The notes beneath the pieces were generated by a model, which did not search any database, was not told the origin of the DNA, and saw only the letters and a program-made list of their open reading frames with translations. Positions 44,309-52,016 of a stretch of DNA of 64,000 nt are shown one piece after another. The DNA comes from Methanoculleus sp. UBA374. Lineage in GTDB: Archaea > Halobacteriota > Methanomicrobia > Methanomicrobiales > Methanoculleaceae. The DNA lies in NCBI GenBank assembly GCA_002508705.1, contig DAYL01000019.1, positions 139,241 through 203,240 of the forward strand, given 5' to 3'. Both the position numbers and the translations under genes were made by a program. Within the stretch, counting starts at the first letter, position 1. Each line of letters starts with the position of its first letter.

Positions 44309-45451
44309 TTATTCCCGCAACGCGTGACGGTTCTTGTCGCCCCTGCCGATCCCCTGATACACAAACCCCGCACCGATCCACACATCAGGGTCCACGACAT
44401 TCCGCCCATCGACGATCGCCGGCCGCTCACACCCGCACAACCGCCGGACCCCAGCGGGCACCAGCCCCCGGTACTCCTTGTGCCCGGCAAAGACCACCAC
44501 CGCGTCCGCGCCGGCAAGCACCCCCGCAAGGTCCCGCGAGAGCCCCGGCGGTACGTCCGGCGATGTCGCCGGGTCGACCCAGGGGTCGTGCACCCGGACG
44601 AGCGCGCCCGCGGCGAGCGCCGCATCACGGAACGGCTCCGCCGGCGTGTTCCGGGCGTCGTCGGAGTCGTTGATGAACGCCCAGCCGAGCAGCGCAATCT
44701 TCGAACCCGCGAGCGTCTTCCCGGCCTGTGCCAGCGCCGACTTCGTCAAATGCAACATATGTTCGGGCATGAAGTCGTTGATCCCGCGGGCGAGAGTGTA
44801 GAGGGACTCACGGCCGGCCGGAAAGTCGAGTTCTCCCCCGAGCACCTGCACCCCCCGCTCCAGGTGGTAGGTGTCCTTCGTCAGGCAGTGGCCGCCGACC
44901 CCGGCCCCCGGCCAGAGGATCGCCCGGGTGATCCCCTCGCCCTTGAGCGACGCCACCCCGGCCCGGACGTCGTAGACGTTGATCTCCATCGCCTCGCAGT
45001 AGAGGGCGAGCTGGTTCACGGCCGCGATCTGGAGGTCGCGGAAGGTGTTCTCGGCGGTCTTCGTCACCTCGGCCGCGGTCGCGGTCATCGGGATGACCCT
45101 CCCGGTCGTGAGGACCGGCGCGTAGAGTTCCACGGCACGTGCCGTCGAGACCCCATCGATCCCGCCGACGACCCGGTCGTGCTCCCGGATGTTCCTGAGC
45201 AGCCGCCCGACCATCACCCGCTCGGGGGCATGCGCCAGTGCAAAATCCTCCCCAGCGACGAGTCCGGACTCGCCTTCGAGGATCTCGCGGGCCATCCCGG
45301 CGGTCGTCCCGGGGGTGATCGTCGACTCGAGGACCACCAGCGTCCCCGGCGTCAGGTGCCGCCCGACGTTCCGCAGCCCCTCGATCAGGGGGGTGCGGTC
45401 GGGCAGGAGGTCCTTCTTGTCGAGAAACGGCGTCTGGATCGCGAGCGTCAC
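44309..45451 (-). pseudogene. wecC: UDP-N-acetyl-D-mannosamine dehydrogenase, 5'-truncated (copy 3)
   Basis: The ORF is 380 residues, the longest copy. It starts inside the enzyme at (S-D-A)-VTLAIQTPFLD, so the N-terminal NAD-binding GxGxxG strand (about 80 residues) is missing. Intact motifs follow: GTLVVLESTITPGTT, HAPERVMVGR, TAAEVTKTAENTFRDLQIAA, catalytic Cys in GVGGHCLTKDTYH, KIALLGWAFINDSDDARNTP and a C-terminal UDP domain. The truncation joins a coiled-coil gene fragment at the bases coding Ser-Asp-Ala. Without the NAD domain it cannot oxidise UDP-ManNAc. Confidence 0.8.
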
Positions 45452-45591
45452 CGCGTCGCTCCGCGGTGCAGGAGGGCCTCCTCTCCTCCCCTGCTTTCTC
45501 CGCCCGAGAGCCGCTCCAGCGCCCGGATCCAGGCCTCAAATTCTTCATCCTGCGCCCCCATTCTCTGCAGCGCCCGGCAGATCCACTCCAC
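45448..45591 (-). pseudogene. Coiled-coil small protein fragment (copy 2)
   Basis: The frame from GTG 45589-45591 codes EWICRALQRMGAQDEEFEAW, then IRALERLSGGESRGGEEALL. It runs into the truncated dehydrogenase with a GTGA overlap. Related to 39186-39452. The fusion point is an illegitimate junction rather than an operon. Confidence 0.4.
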
Positions 45592-45803
45592 GTCCCGGTT
45601 CGTCTCGCAAGACCGAGTTCCCGGGTGGTCTTCTCCCCGGTCATCTTGGTAACCTTCCTGGAGGACAGTAGGACGGGGAAGAGAAAAAGGCTGACCGTAA
45701 GGACTATATGCAGGAATCTTGGTAGAAAAAAGCGCTTGTCCGGCCGCAGAGTATTGCCGCCGGTCCAGAAGTTACTGTACCTGTTCCGGCGGACCTGCCG
45801 GCC

Positions 45804-46049
45804 TCACCCCGTGAGTTCAACCTCGCCTGCCGCGAGAGGCCGACAGCAGAGCCTGCCGCTGTGGACATCCTTCATCACGGCATCGATCTTCCGGGAGACC
45901 TCCGCGCTGTAGTATGCTTCGCCGCAACGGTCGCAGATGTAGGCCGGGACATCCCGGATGACGATGATCTCATCCCCGACCCGTGCAATGAATTCGGTCT
46001 TTCCTTCCTGCAGGGTCCCTTTACAGAATGTGCATCTCTCTGGAATCAT
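45804..46049 (-). CDS. YgiT/MqsA-type zinc-finger antitoxin
   Basis: The protein is 81 residues. The zinc-binding pattern is CTFCKGTLQEGKTEF...YICDRCGEAYYS (Cys-x2-Cys ... Cys-x2-Cys), as in YgiT-type antitoxins. ATG overlaps the toxin stop (ATGA). The tail after VMKDVHSGRL may be short of the HTH found in full MqsA proteins. It binds the DUF4258 toxin encoded upstream. Confidence 0.8.
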   Translation of the reverse strand: MIPERCTFCKGTLQEGKTEFIARVGDEIIVIRDVPAYICDRCGEAYYSAEVSRKIDAVMKDVHSGRLCCRPLAAGEVELTG

Positions 46050-46360
46050 TCTTTCTTCCTCCTCGTTCGCATATCGATCCAGTGTTCGTCATCCGGCACG
46101 TAGGCGGTGATGACCCGGAGATGATCATCGCAGATCCCGAGTACTACATGATACGCGTGGTCACGTATAAAGCCGAGCATGAGCAACGAGGGGCAGGGCT
46201 CATCGTCGGAATACGCTTCGACGATCTCACCGACCCTGATCGCCGCAAGGAGATCATCGGTGGAAATGTTGCGCTCAAACATCCTGACCCGGGCATGGTG
46301 CGAGATGATGACTGAATCCCGGTCTACTAACTCGATGATCTCATCTTTGCTGCGATTCAC
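46046..46360 (-). CDS. DUF4258 family toxin
   Basis: The protein is about 104 residues from GTG 46358-46360 (the frame opens at 46411). SHHARVRMFERNISTDDLLA with GEIVEAY, PCPSLLMLGF, YHVVLGI, LRVITAYVPDDEHW and TRRKK match DUF4258, a RelE/BrnT-like fold paired with YgiT-type antitoxins. It is likely an mRNA-cleaving toxin. This pair looks intact. Confidence 0.8.
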   Translation of the reverse strand: MNRSKDEIIELVDRDSVIISHHARVRMFERNISTDDLLAAIRVGEIVEAYSDDEPCPSLLMLGFIRDHAYHVVLGICDDHLRVITAYVPDDEHWIDMRTRRKKE

Positions 46361-46554
46361 GTCTCGCTCCTTCCTTTGAGAATCACTTCTATCTCCCGCA
46401 CCTAAAAGCATTTCTAACCGGTAGCCGGTTACGGGGAATGTCTCCGTGGTGAAGATCTATTTCCGGCGCTTTTTTCGTATAATCTCCCCTATGCCATCCC
46501 CGGTAAAGTCAGACTGATATCCTCTCCCGTCCACCCTATAGTTGTCTGTCATAT

Positions 46555-46625
46555 TCCCGGGAGCATGCAGGCCACGGAAGACGCTTCGCGTCTCCCTATC
46601 AAGCACAACCCGGAGCGTTGTGCCG
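46555..46625 (+). promoter_or_regulatory. Two-hairpin leader of family M copy 2
   Basis: GGAAGACGC-ttc-GCGTCTCCC and GCACAA-cccggagc-TTGTGC precede the gene. Copy 3 (49730-49795) has the same two hairpins with a paired T-A to C-G change in the stem. Copy 1 lacks both. Confidence 0.45.
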
Positions 46626-46631
46626 TGAGGA

Positions 46632-47330
46632 GTGAAAAACCCATGGGCAGACTTCGTGCAGAAGACCGTGAACAAGACGGCGATCCGGGACCTCACCGTC
46701 CCGATCGCCGACGTAACGTCGTTTAACAACCTCATCGAGACCGTCATCGACGACAACCCCTTCGGGTGTGTCGGGTATACCGGCCCCGGCGGTCAGCCTG
46801 TCGCCGCCGTCGTCCGGAACCGCGAGCACTACACCGCGAAGGTGGACTTCATCGACGAGGATACCGCGAAAAGGGTCGGGACCGTCTCCCTGCAGTCCCC
46901 CTCGATCGCCGCCTTCAACGCGAACGCCGCGGAGGCGATGGAGAACGCGGCCCTCGCTACTGCGATGGGCGGGGAGGCCGAGCGCAACAACGCCCGCGAG
47001 ACCTACTACGCTCAGCTCAAGTGCCACGACCCGTCGGGTGATTCGAAGCCTTCGGCTTCTCACGCTCTGGTTCAAACGAGCCCTCGCGAGTCGAAGCCCT
47101 TCGGTCTTTTCCTGCTCCTGCCGCTCGTAATCGCACCTTGCGGTGCTCATGCTCCGGCCCTTCGCACTCCACTCCCGCCAGTCGCGACTTCTACGTCACC
47201 TTCACCCACACCACCGTCCAGATCTCGTCCTACTAGGACGACGCTGTCCGGACCGCGGTGCGAGCGCCTTCGACGGACGCGGTTCCCGCACAGGCGTGAG
47301 AGGGGGACGGAGGTCTCCCACGCAACTTTT
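46632..47330 (+). pseudogene. Family M protein copy 2, broken
   Basis: The sequence is nearly the same as 42486-43000. The ancestral start has gained one G (cccATGGGCAG instead of cccATGGCAG), so the ATG is out of frame; only a GTG at 46632 is in frame. The body (ADFVQKTVNKTAIRDLTVPI ... KCHDPSG) is intact to the array 47042-47187. The C-terminus follows in another frame (DFYVTFTHTTVQISSY, TAG, DDAVRTAV ... ADAVPAQA). It is non-functional as read. Confidence 0.65.
47042..47187. repeat. Mini-hairpin array inside family M copy 2
   Basis: It starts like the copy 1 array (GAAGCC-ttc-GGCTTC, TCACGCTC, GGTTC-aaac-GAGCC) but carries extra units: GCACC-ttgc-GGTGC followed by TCATGCTC, then ccggcccttcgcactcc. 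It ends with cagtcgcgact. Same insertion point, different length and content. Confidence 0.75.
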
Positions 47331-47433
47331 CTCAGTGCTGGGGCATAGATCGCCCCGGCAAACGACTCCTCTTCAGACAGAGATATGTAGATTGAAGCAC
47401 CAGAGGATCATATACCCCAGAGGTGAGGCTTCC

Positions 47434-47631
47434 ATGACCCAAGTAAAAGAGGAGATCATCAACGAGTTGAACGACCTCTCACCCCGGACATACGGTGAAG
47501 TGCTTGATTTCATTCGGTTCCTCAAATCCCAACGCCGGAAGGCCGCCCCCGACACCGCCCTCGCGAGCGAACCCGCGCTCCGGAAAGACTGGCTCCAGCC
47601 CGAGGAGGAAGAGGCGTGGAGCGATTTGTAA
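47434..47631 (+). CDS. Antitoxin of a PemK/MazF-type pair
   Basis: The protein is 65 residues. TQVKEEIINELNDLSPRTYG with EVLDFIRFLKSQRR is the DUF2281-like antitoxin N-terminus, and a Trp/Glu-rich tail (DWLQPEEEEAW) would bind the toxin. It overlaps the toxin gene by 16 nt. ATG 47434 is preceded by gaggtgagg. Confidence 0.75.
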   Translation: MTQVKEEIINELNDLSPRTYGEVLDFIRFLKSQRRKAAPDTALASEPALRKDWLQPEEEEAWSDL

Positions 47632-47951
47632 AGGGCGACGTTGTCGTTGTACCATTTCCCTTCTCAGATCTCTCAACAGTGAAACGGCGCCCGGCTCTAG
47701 TCATTGCGACACCCGGCGGGGATGACGTCATCCTCTGCCAGATCACGAGCCGCCAGATCCGGGATCGTTACTCTATTGGCATCGCCGATGTGGACTTTGT
47801 GGAGGGAACGCTCCACAAACCGAGCAATGTCCGGCCTAACCGGCTCTTCTCTGCCAGTACCAACCTGATCCTCTACCGGGCCGGCCGTCTCAACAACCGA
47901 GCCGTTACATCGGTCATCGATCGGATCATCGAGATCCTGCAGGCGGCGTAA
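47616..47951 (+). CDS. PemK/MazF-type toxin
   Basis: The protein is 111 residues from GTG 47616. GDVVVVPFPFSDLSTVKRRP with ALVIATPGGDDVILCQITSR, VRPNRLFSASTNLILYRAG and VIDRIIEIL are the MazF/PemK-like beta-barrel features (Arg in the first loop, Thr/Ser near the end of strand 3). It is an mRNA endonuclease paired with the overlapping antitoxin. This pair looks intact. Confidence 0.85.
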   Translation: MERFVKGDVVVVPFPFSDLSTVKRRPALVIATPGGDDVILCQITSRQIRDRYSIGIADVDFVEGTLHKPSNVRPNRLFSASTNLILYRAGRLNNRAVTSVIDRIIEILQAA

Positions 47952-48119
47952 CCTCCTGCTCCGGTTTTCTACCCGGATCTGAAGCTCTTCTCATTAGTAT
48001 CTAGCTGCTCCCCTGTGCCACCCCAGTTTGCAGCCTTCGCCCCTTCATTTTCAGCCCGTGCACGGCCCTCCTTTAATATCCCATCTTCTCCAGCCGCTAC
48101 TGGTACATCTTCTGCAGAG

Positions 48120-48372
48120 GGGATCAACGTCCACCGGGCCCAGAACTCCCCACTACATCTTCAGCGTCGAGCGGGGCCGGCCATGACCCCGGAGCCGGGG
48201 TGTCCCCGTAGACCGAGGAAGAAAAAGCCGCAACCACGGCGGGCACTCCGCAGCTTTTCGCCGCCACGAGGACGTCGAGCGTGCCGGTCACGTTCGCCTC
48301 GTTCGAGGCGAGCGGGTCCTTCACCGACCGGGGCACGGAGGGATGGCCTCATGGTGGAGGATGCCGTCCGTG
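48120..48372 (-). pseudogene. Sugar epimerase fragment (copy 3)
   Basis: The leftward frame reads PRSVKDPLASNEANVTGTLD, VLVAAKSCGVPAVVAAFSSS, VYGDTPAP. This is the middle of an SDR sugar epimerase (SSSVYG). The upstream AAIP part is next to a hairpin array. The remaining gene is missing. The gap 47952-48120 holds no gene. Confidence 0.65.
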
Positions 48373-48373
48373 C

Positions 48374-48540
48374 CCCGGTGCTCGAACTCCGTTCGCACCT
48401 GACGGTGCTCATGCTCCGGCCCTTTGGCCCGTCGCATTCCGCTGGAGTGTCGTTCCTGCCGGTGCTCCCGCTCCGGCCTCGCACCTGGCGGTGCTCAAGC
48501 TCCGTTCCTTCGGAACATCGCACCCTTTGGCCCGTCGTGT
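48374..48540. repeat. Mini-hairpin array next to epimerase fragment
   Basis: GCACC-tgac-GGTGC (about 48394-48407), TCATGCTC, GGCCC-ttt-GGCCC, several gtcgttcc-type linkers, GCACC-tggc-GGTGC, GTTCC-ttc-GGAAC. The array runs into a scrap of the coiled-coil gene (about 48540-48600), a different partner from the other arrays. Confidence 0.7.
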
Positions 48541-48837
48541 CTTACAAATCCACTTCACGTCCCGGTTCGTCTCGTAAGACCGAGCTCCCGGGTGGTCTTT
48601 TCCCCGGCCGTCCTGGTAACCCTCCCGGAGGGCAATCTGACGAGGGGCCCAAAACGCCTGACCGTAAAGGTTATAATTAGAAATTCCGACGGAAACCGCT
48701 TGCCCTGCCGCGGCTGCCCCCGTCTTCAGGAGAGGCGGAGCTGATCGCCCACGCTCCCCGGCGAGCCGCCTCATCCTTCAAAAGACTGATACGGGGTGAG
48801 CGTCATATTACCCAGCATACAGATACGGTCGGGCGAA

Positions 48838-49167
48838 ATGGCAGGACGTACATTAACCAGGACAGCACGGGAGATCATCGTCGCGATACTCACCCGGAAC
48901 GATGCCGAATGGATCGCGATCTTCGGCTCGTATGCACGGGGAAATGCTGGCCCGGCAAGCGATATCGATATCCTGGTCCGGTTCGCCCGTAAAAAAAGCC
49001 TCTTTTCGCTTGTTCGCATCGAGGACGAACTCGCCCGGGCTCTCCGCATGAAGGTGGACCTCGTCACCGAGAACGCCGTGAGCCCCTACCTCGCCGATGC
49101 AATATACCGTGATGCCGTGGTGATCTATGACGCCGGAAGACCTCGCATATCTCCATCATATCCTTGA
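48838..49167 (+). CDS. mntA: MntA-type nucleotidyltransferase antitoxin (third locus)
   Basis: The protein is 109 residues from ATG 48838. IAIFGSYARGNAGPASDIDI is the NTase motif, and MKVDLVTENAVSPYLADAI follows. It is distinct in sequence from copies 1 and 2. It overlaps the HEPN gene by 41 nt. The last residues after DAVVIYD may be read-through in the overlap. Confidence 0.88.
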   Translation: MAGRTLTRTAREIIVAILTRNDAEWIAIFGSYARGNAGPASDIDILVRFARKKSLFSLVRIEDELARALRMKVDLVTENAVSPYLADAIYRDAVVIYDAGRPRISPSYP

Positions 49168-49528
49168 TGCTATCATAAGCATTGAGGAGTTCTCCGAAGG
49201 CATCTCGTCGGTGGAAGACCTCAGGGGCCGGCGACTGCAACGTGCCGGGATCGAGCGTATGCTGACCATTATCGGCGAGGCGGCAAAGATGGTCTCGCCG
49301 GAGTTACGTGAAGGTCACCCTGAGATTCCCTGGAGGGAGGCGGCGAGGATGCGGATCGTCCATCATTACTTCGGTGTGGATTACGAAGCCGTATTCCTGA
49401 CCGTACACGATGATCTCCCGGTTTTCAAGCAGGGGATCCGGTTAATTCTTGATGAGGCCGGGCGTGGCAAAGCCGGCGGAGAAGCAAAAGTAACCAACCG
49501 TAAGGGGTTCCCGGACGATCGCGTATAG
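49127..49528 (+). CDS. hepT: HEPN-domain toxin HepT (third locus)
   Basis: The protein is 133 residues. The HEPN motif Arg-x4-His-x-Tyr is present in RMRIVHHY; MLTIIGEAAKMVSPELREG and IPWREAARMR are typical. The C-terminal 15 residues are probably non-native. It is partner of the upstream mntA gene. The following 280 bp to the family M gene hold no other gene. Confidence 0.87.
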   Translation: MTPEDLAYLHHILDAIISIEEFSEGISSVEDLRGRRLQRAGIERMLTIIGEAAKMVSPELREGHPEIPWREAARMRIVHHYFGVDYEAVFLTVHDDLPVFKQGIRLILDEAGRGKAGGEAKVTNRKGFPDDRV

Positions 49529-49729
49529 CAAGATCGGTGCTGGTCAGAAGTTTATACCCCAAGGTACCTTCTCGACCCTCTGGAAAACACCCTCCTGAAT
49601 GCGGGGCCTGCTGCTTGTGTTCTGCACAATGTCCCAAAATCCTCGTCGGGGCCCGCTCTGCCATTCCCGATAAAATCAGACTAATATCTCCCCCCGTCCA
49701 CCCTATAGTTGTCTGTCATATCCCGGGAA

Positions 49730-49800
49730 GCATGCAGGCCACGGAAGATGCTTCGCATCTTCCTATCAGGCACAACCCGGAGCATTGTGCCGTGAAAGGA
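49730..49800 (+). promoter_or_regulatory. Two-hairpin leader of family M copy 3
   Basis: GGAAGATGC-ttc-GCATCTTCC and GGCACAA-cccggagca-TTGTGCC lie directly before the SD (aaggaga) and GTG start. Copy 2 shares both with a compensatory stem change. Copy 1 lacks the whole insert: its tctccgggaag joins straight to the SD region. This may be a leader regulatory RNA or a further mini-hairpin insertion. Confidence 0.5.
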
Positions 49801-50108
49801 GAAACCATCGTGGCAGACCTTGTGCAGAAGACCGTGAACAAGACGGCGGTCTGGGATCTTGCGATCCCGATCGCCGACGCAGTATCGTTTGACAACTTTA
49901 TTCTGTCCGTCATCGACGACAATCCCTTCGGGTGCGTCGGGTATACCGGCGCCGACGGGCAGCCTGTTCCCGCCGTCGTCCGGAACTGCGAGCACTACAC
50001 CGCGAAGGTGAACTTCGTCGACGGCGAGGGCAAGAGGGTCGGGACCGTCTCCCTGCAGTTCCCGACCATCGCTGCCTTCGAGATGAACGCCGCGGAGGCC
50101 CTCGCGGC

Positions 50109-50177
50109 CGCGATGCTCCGGTAGGCACGAAGTTCTGCAGGAACGGAGCGGGAGCACCGCAGGTGCGAATCGCGATG
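50109..50177 (-). repeat. Mini-hairpin insertion flanked by 7-bp direct repeat
   Basis: CGCGATG occurs at 50109-50115 and 50171-50177. Copies 1 and 2 of the gene have a single gcgatggg here (empty site). The inserted DNA, read on the minus strand, has TCGCACC-tgc-GGTGC, TCCCGCTCC and GTTCC-tgca-GAAC, the same units as the other arrays. Confidence 0.75.
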
Positions 50178-50250
50178 GGCGCGGATGCCGAGCGGAACAA
50201 CGCCCGCGAAACCTACTACGCCCAGCTCAAGTGCCACGACCCGGCGGGTG

Positions 50251-50299
50251 TGTCGCACCTGCCGGTGCTCCTGTTCCTGCCCTGAGGGCCAGTCGCGAC
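50251..50299. repeat. Shortest mini-hairpin array, family M copy 3
   Basis: GCACC-tgcc-GGTGC, linker TCCTGTTCCTG, CCCTGAGGGC, then cagtcgcgact. It sits at the same point after the codons for the KCHDPAG stretch as the longer arrays in copies 1 and 2. Confidence 0.7.
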
Positions 50300-50407
50300 T
50301 ACTACGTCACCTTCACCCGGAAGATCGTCCGGATCTCGTCCTACCAGGACGACACTATCCACGATGCGGTCGAGACCTAGGCGGACGCCGTACCCGCACT
50401 GAACTGA

Positions 50408-50423
50408 GGGGGCTTTCGCCCCC
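50408..50423 (+). terminator. Hairpin after family M copy 3
   Basis: GGGGGC-tttc-GCCCCC follows the stop of the family M gene. There is no long T run after it, so termination is uncertain. It may be another unit of the mini-hairpin family. Confidence 0.35.
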
Positions 50424-50485
50424 TATATCGTTCCACCTACATGCGACGGAACTGACTGGCCCCATTCCTAATCGAAAATTTCGGC

Positions 50486-51000
50486 TTACTCGTCCTTCTC
50501 CGTTTCAAGAACGCGCCAATAGAGGGCATCCTGGATCCAGAAGTTCCCCTGTTGGCGTAGCCGGTCCATCTCCTCCGCAAGTGAAGAAACCTGCCTTTCA
50601 CGTTTCGCCTGAATCAATAGTCCGATAATGCCGGTGACTGGAAGACTGTAGAGCCCCGCTACGCGGCGGGCCTCGGTCTCATCAAGGAGAAGCACATCGG
50701 GCCGGATCTCAAGAGCAAGGGCAATACTCTCTGCTTCGCCCCACGGCGAATTGGAAATTTGCCTGACAGGGAACTGTTCACAGTTCCCGTGGCGTGGAGT
50801 TCCTGCTCAAGCAGGCGCACCAGAGCCTTATCGGAGGGCTCGACCACACGTAGCCACCCCGACTCACGGGCTTCCCGGATCTCGATGGCCCCCGGACGGC
50901 TGCCGCCCAGTTCTACGACCTCCCGCCAGACCGCGGGAGGGATGCACACTGCCCCAGATCAAAGATCTGAAGCAATTGCATTGAAAATGCAACTTGATGA
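50486..51000 (-). pseudogene. DUF3368/PIN-type toxin gene broken by hairpin insertions
   Basis: N-terminal part IPPAVWREVVELGGSRPGAI with RESGWLRVVEPSDKALVRLL and C-terminal part VLLLDETEARRVAGLYSLPV, GIIGLLIQAKRE, RLRQQGNFWIQDALY belong to one PIN-like DUF3368 protein. They are in different frames because about 50 bp with GGAACTG-t-tc-ACAGTTCC (about 50768-50795) are inserted. Two more hairpins (CAGATC-aaa-GATCTG, GCATT-gaaa-ATGC) interrupt the region before IPPAVW. It pairs with the UPF0175 remnant upstream. Confidence 0.65.
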
Positions 51001-51058
51001 AAAGCGGCGAAGAAGGCCGATATGCCCGACCATCGAGAGGTGAATCAGCGGCGAAGAA

Positions 51059-51318
51059 TTACTGACCGCGATCGGCATAGCCAATGTCCTGGTCGAGGTC
51101 TTCTTCGGCATAGTGCCGGGGGATCTTCCGTGCTCCGAGTAGTTCCTCCCACTCCCACCGGTTCATCCCTGCAAGAGCCGCCGCCTTCCCGGAAGAGAGG
51201 ATGCCCGCTGGTAGAGCGCCACGGCAAGCTCCCGTTGCAACTCGACGGCAACGACGTCGGGAGGGAGCCGGAGCGCCTGGACGATATCCTGGGGAACTCT
51301 GATGGTAACATCGGACAT
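51059..51318 (-). pseudogene. UPF0175-type antitoxin with frameshift
   Basis: ATG 51316-51318 starts SDVTIRVPQDIVQALRLPPD with VVAVELQRELAVALYQRG. One missing base then shifts the frame; in the other frame ILSSGKAAALAGMNRWEWEE, LLGARKIPRHYAEEDLDQD follows to a stop at 51059-51061. UPF0175 antitoxins go with DUF3368 PIN toxins, here the broken gene downstream. The pair is dead unless the base is a sequencing error. Confidence 0.7.
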
Positions 51319-51499
51319 AACCGGTTTCACCTGATGAATAAGAGATAGGAGGGAGAACCGATAAACGTGGCGGTGAATTCTGAGGCGCCGCAGGACTACC
51401 TTCCGGTTGGGAAGATCTCCTGCCACGAGAGCCTTAATGTTCTCGTAAGGCCGAGTTCGTTGATCTCGTGCCCCGGGGGGCGGACGGTTCGGGAGATCA

Positions 51500-51757
51500 C
51501 CGTCTGGCGGACTTGGAACCCCCACTACATCTTCAGCGTCGAGGGGGGCAGGGATGACCCAGGAGTTGAGGATGTCTCCGTAGATCGAGGAAGAGGCGGC
51601 CACGATGGCGGGCACCCCGCAGTCCTTCGCCGCGACGAGGACGTCGAGCGAGCGTCCCGGTCACGTTCGTCTCGTTCGAGGCGAGGGGGTCCTTCACCGA
51701 CCGGGGCACGGGCGGGATGGCCGCCTGGTGGGAGATCCCGTCCGCGCTGGGGAAGGA
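51500..51757 (-). pseudogene. Sugar epimerase fragment (copy 4)
   Basis: Leftward frames read GISHQAAIPPVPRSVKDPLA with SNETNVTGTL, then a shift to CGVPAIVAASSSIYGDILNS. It is homologous to the fragments at 38.9, 41.5 and 48.1 kb. It begins at a hairpin array and runs out near 51500. The gap 51319-51500 holds no supported gene. Confidence 0.65.
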
Positions 51758-51919
51758 GTCGTAACTCGCACCCCTGGTGCTCCAACTCCGTTCCTCGCAC
51801 CTAACGGTGCTCACGCTCACTGTGTTCGCGCCTCGAAGCCTGATGTCTTCTCAAACTCCTGTCCTGCGGACAGTCGTTCCTAGGGGGAACGTCGTTCCTG
51901 ACGGTGCCCCCGCTCCTGC
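51757..51919. repeat. Mini-hairpin array joining epimerase and HepT fragments
   Basis: It is nearly identical to 41547-41700: GAGT-cgta-ACTC, GCACC-taac-GGTGC, TCACGCTC, CGAAG..CTTC, TCAAACTC, CTGTCC-tgc-GGACAG, TCGTTCC. The epimerase side is the same as there, but the other side is a HEPN gene rather than family M. Confidence 0.75.
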
Positions 51920-51924
51920 CATCT

Positions 51925-52016
51925 TGCAAAAAAATGTCCCTCCCCCGGGCCGCGTGTCGCTCAATCTCCTCGATTGCTTCCAGGATGTCGAGGAGCCGCT
52001 CGTTCCCGTCCCTCAT
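51925..52016 (-). pseudogene. hepT: HepT toxin fragment cut by hairpin array
   Basis: ATG 52014-52016 overlaps the NTase stop (ATGA). About 30 codons (RDGNERLLDILEAIEEIERH, then AARGRDIFLQD) are the start of a HEPN toxin. The sequence then enters the array 51757-51919. The RNase motif is lost, so the toxin is dead. Confidence 0.7.

Larger units (their letters stand above)
49810..50399 (+). pseudogene. Family M protein copy 3, broken by two hairpin insertions
   Basis: GTG 49810 after aaggaga starts ADLVQKTVNKTAVWDLAIPI ... NAAEALAAAM. Here a 62-bp hairpin insertion (50116-50177) introduces a TAG. The gene resumes as GADAERNNARETYYAQLKCH, is interrupted again at 50251-50299, and ends DYYVTFTRKIVRISSYQDDT with HDAVET, TAG, ADAVPALN. 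Without the insertions the product would be about 165 residues. Function is unknown. Confidence 0.65.

Noticed and set aside
44324..45652. 442-codon open frame on the plus strand
   Set aside because: Shadow of the truncated UDP-ManNAc dehydrogenase; residues are His/Pro/Arg-rich without family pattern.
46028..46315. 95-codon plus-strand ORF
   Set aside because: Antisense shadow of the DUF4258 toxin gene.
42486..50399. Diversity-generating retroelement acting on the family M copies
   Set aside because: No reverse transcriptase is present, and differences are indels and array inserts rather than adenine-directed substitutions.
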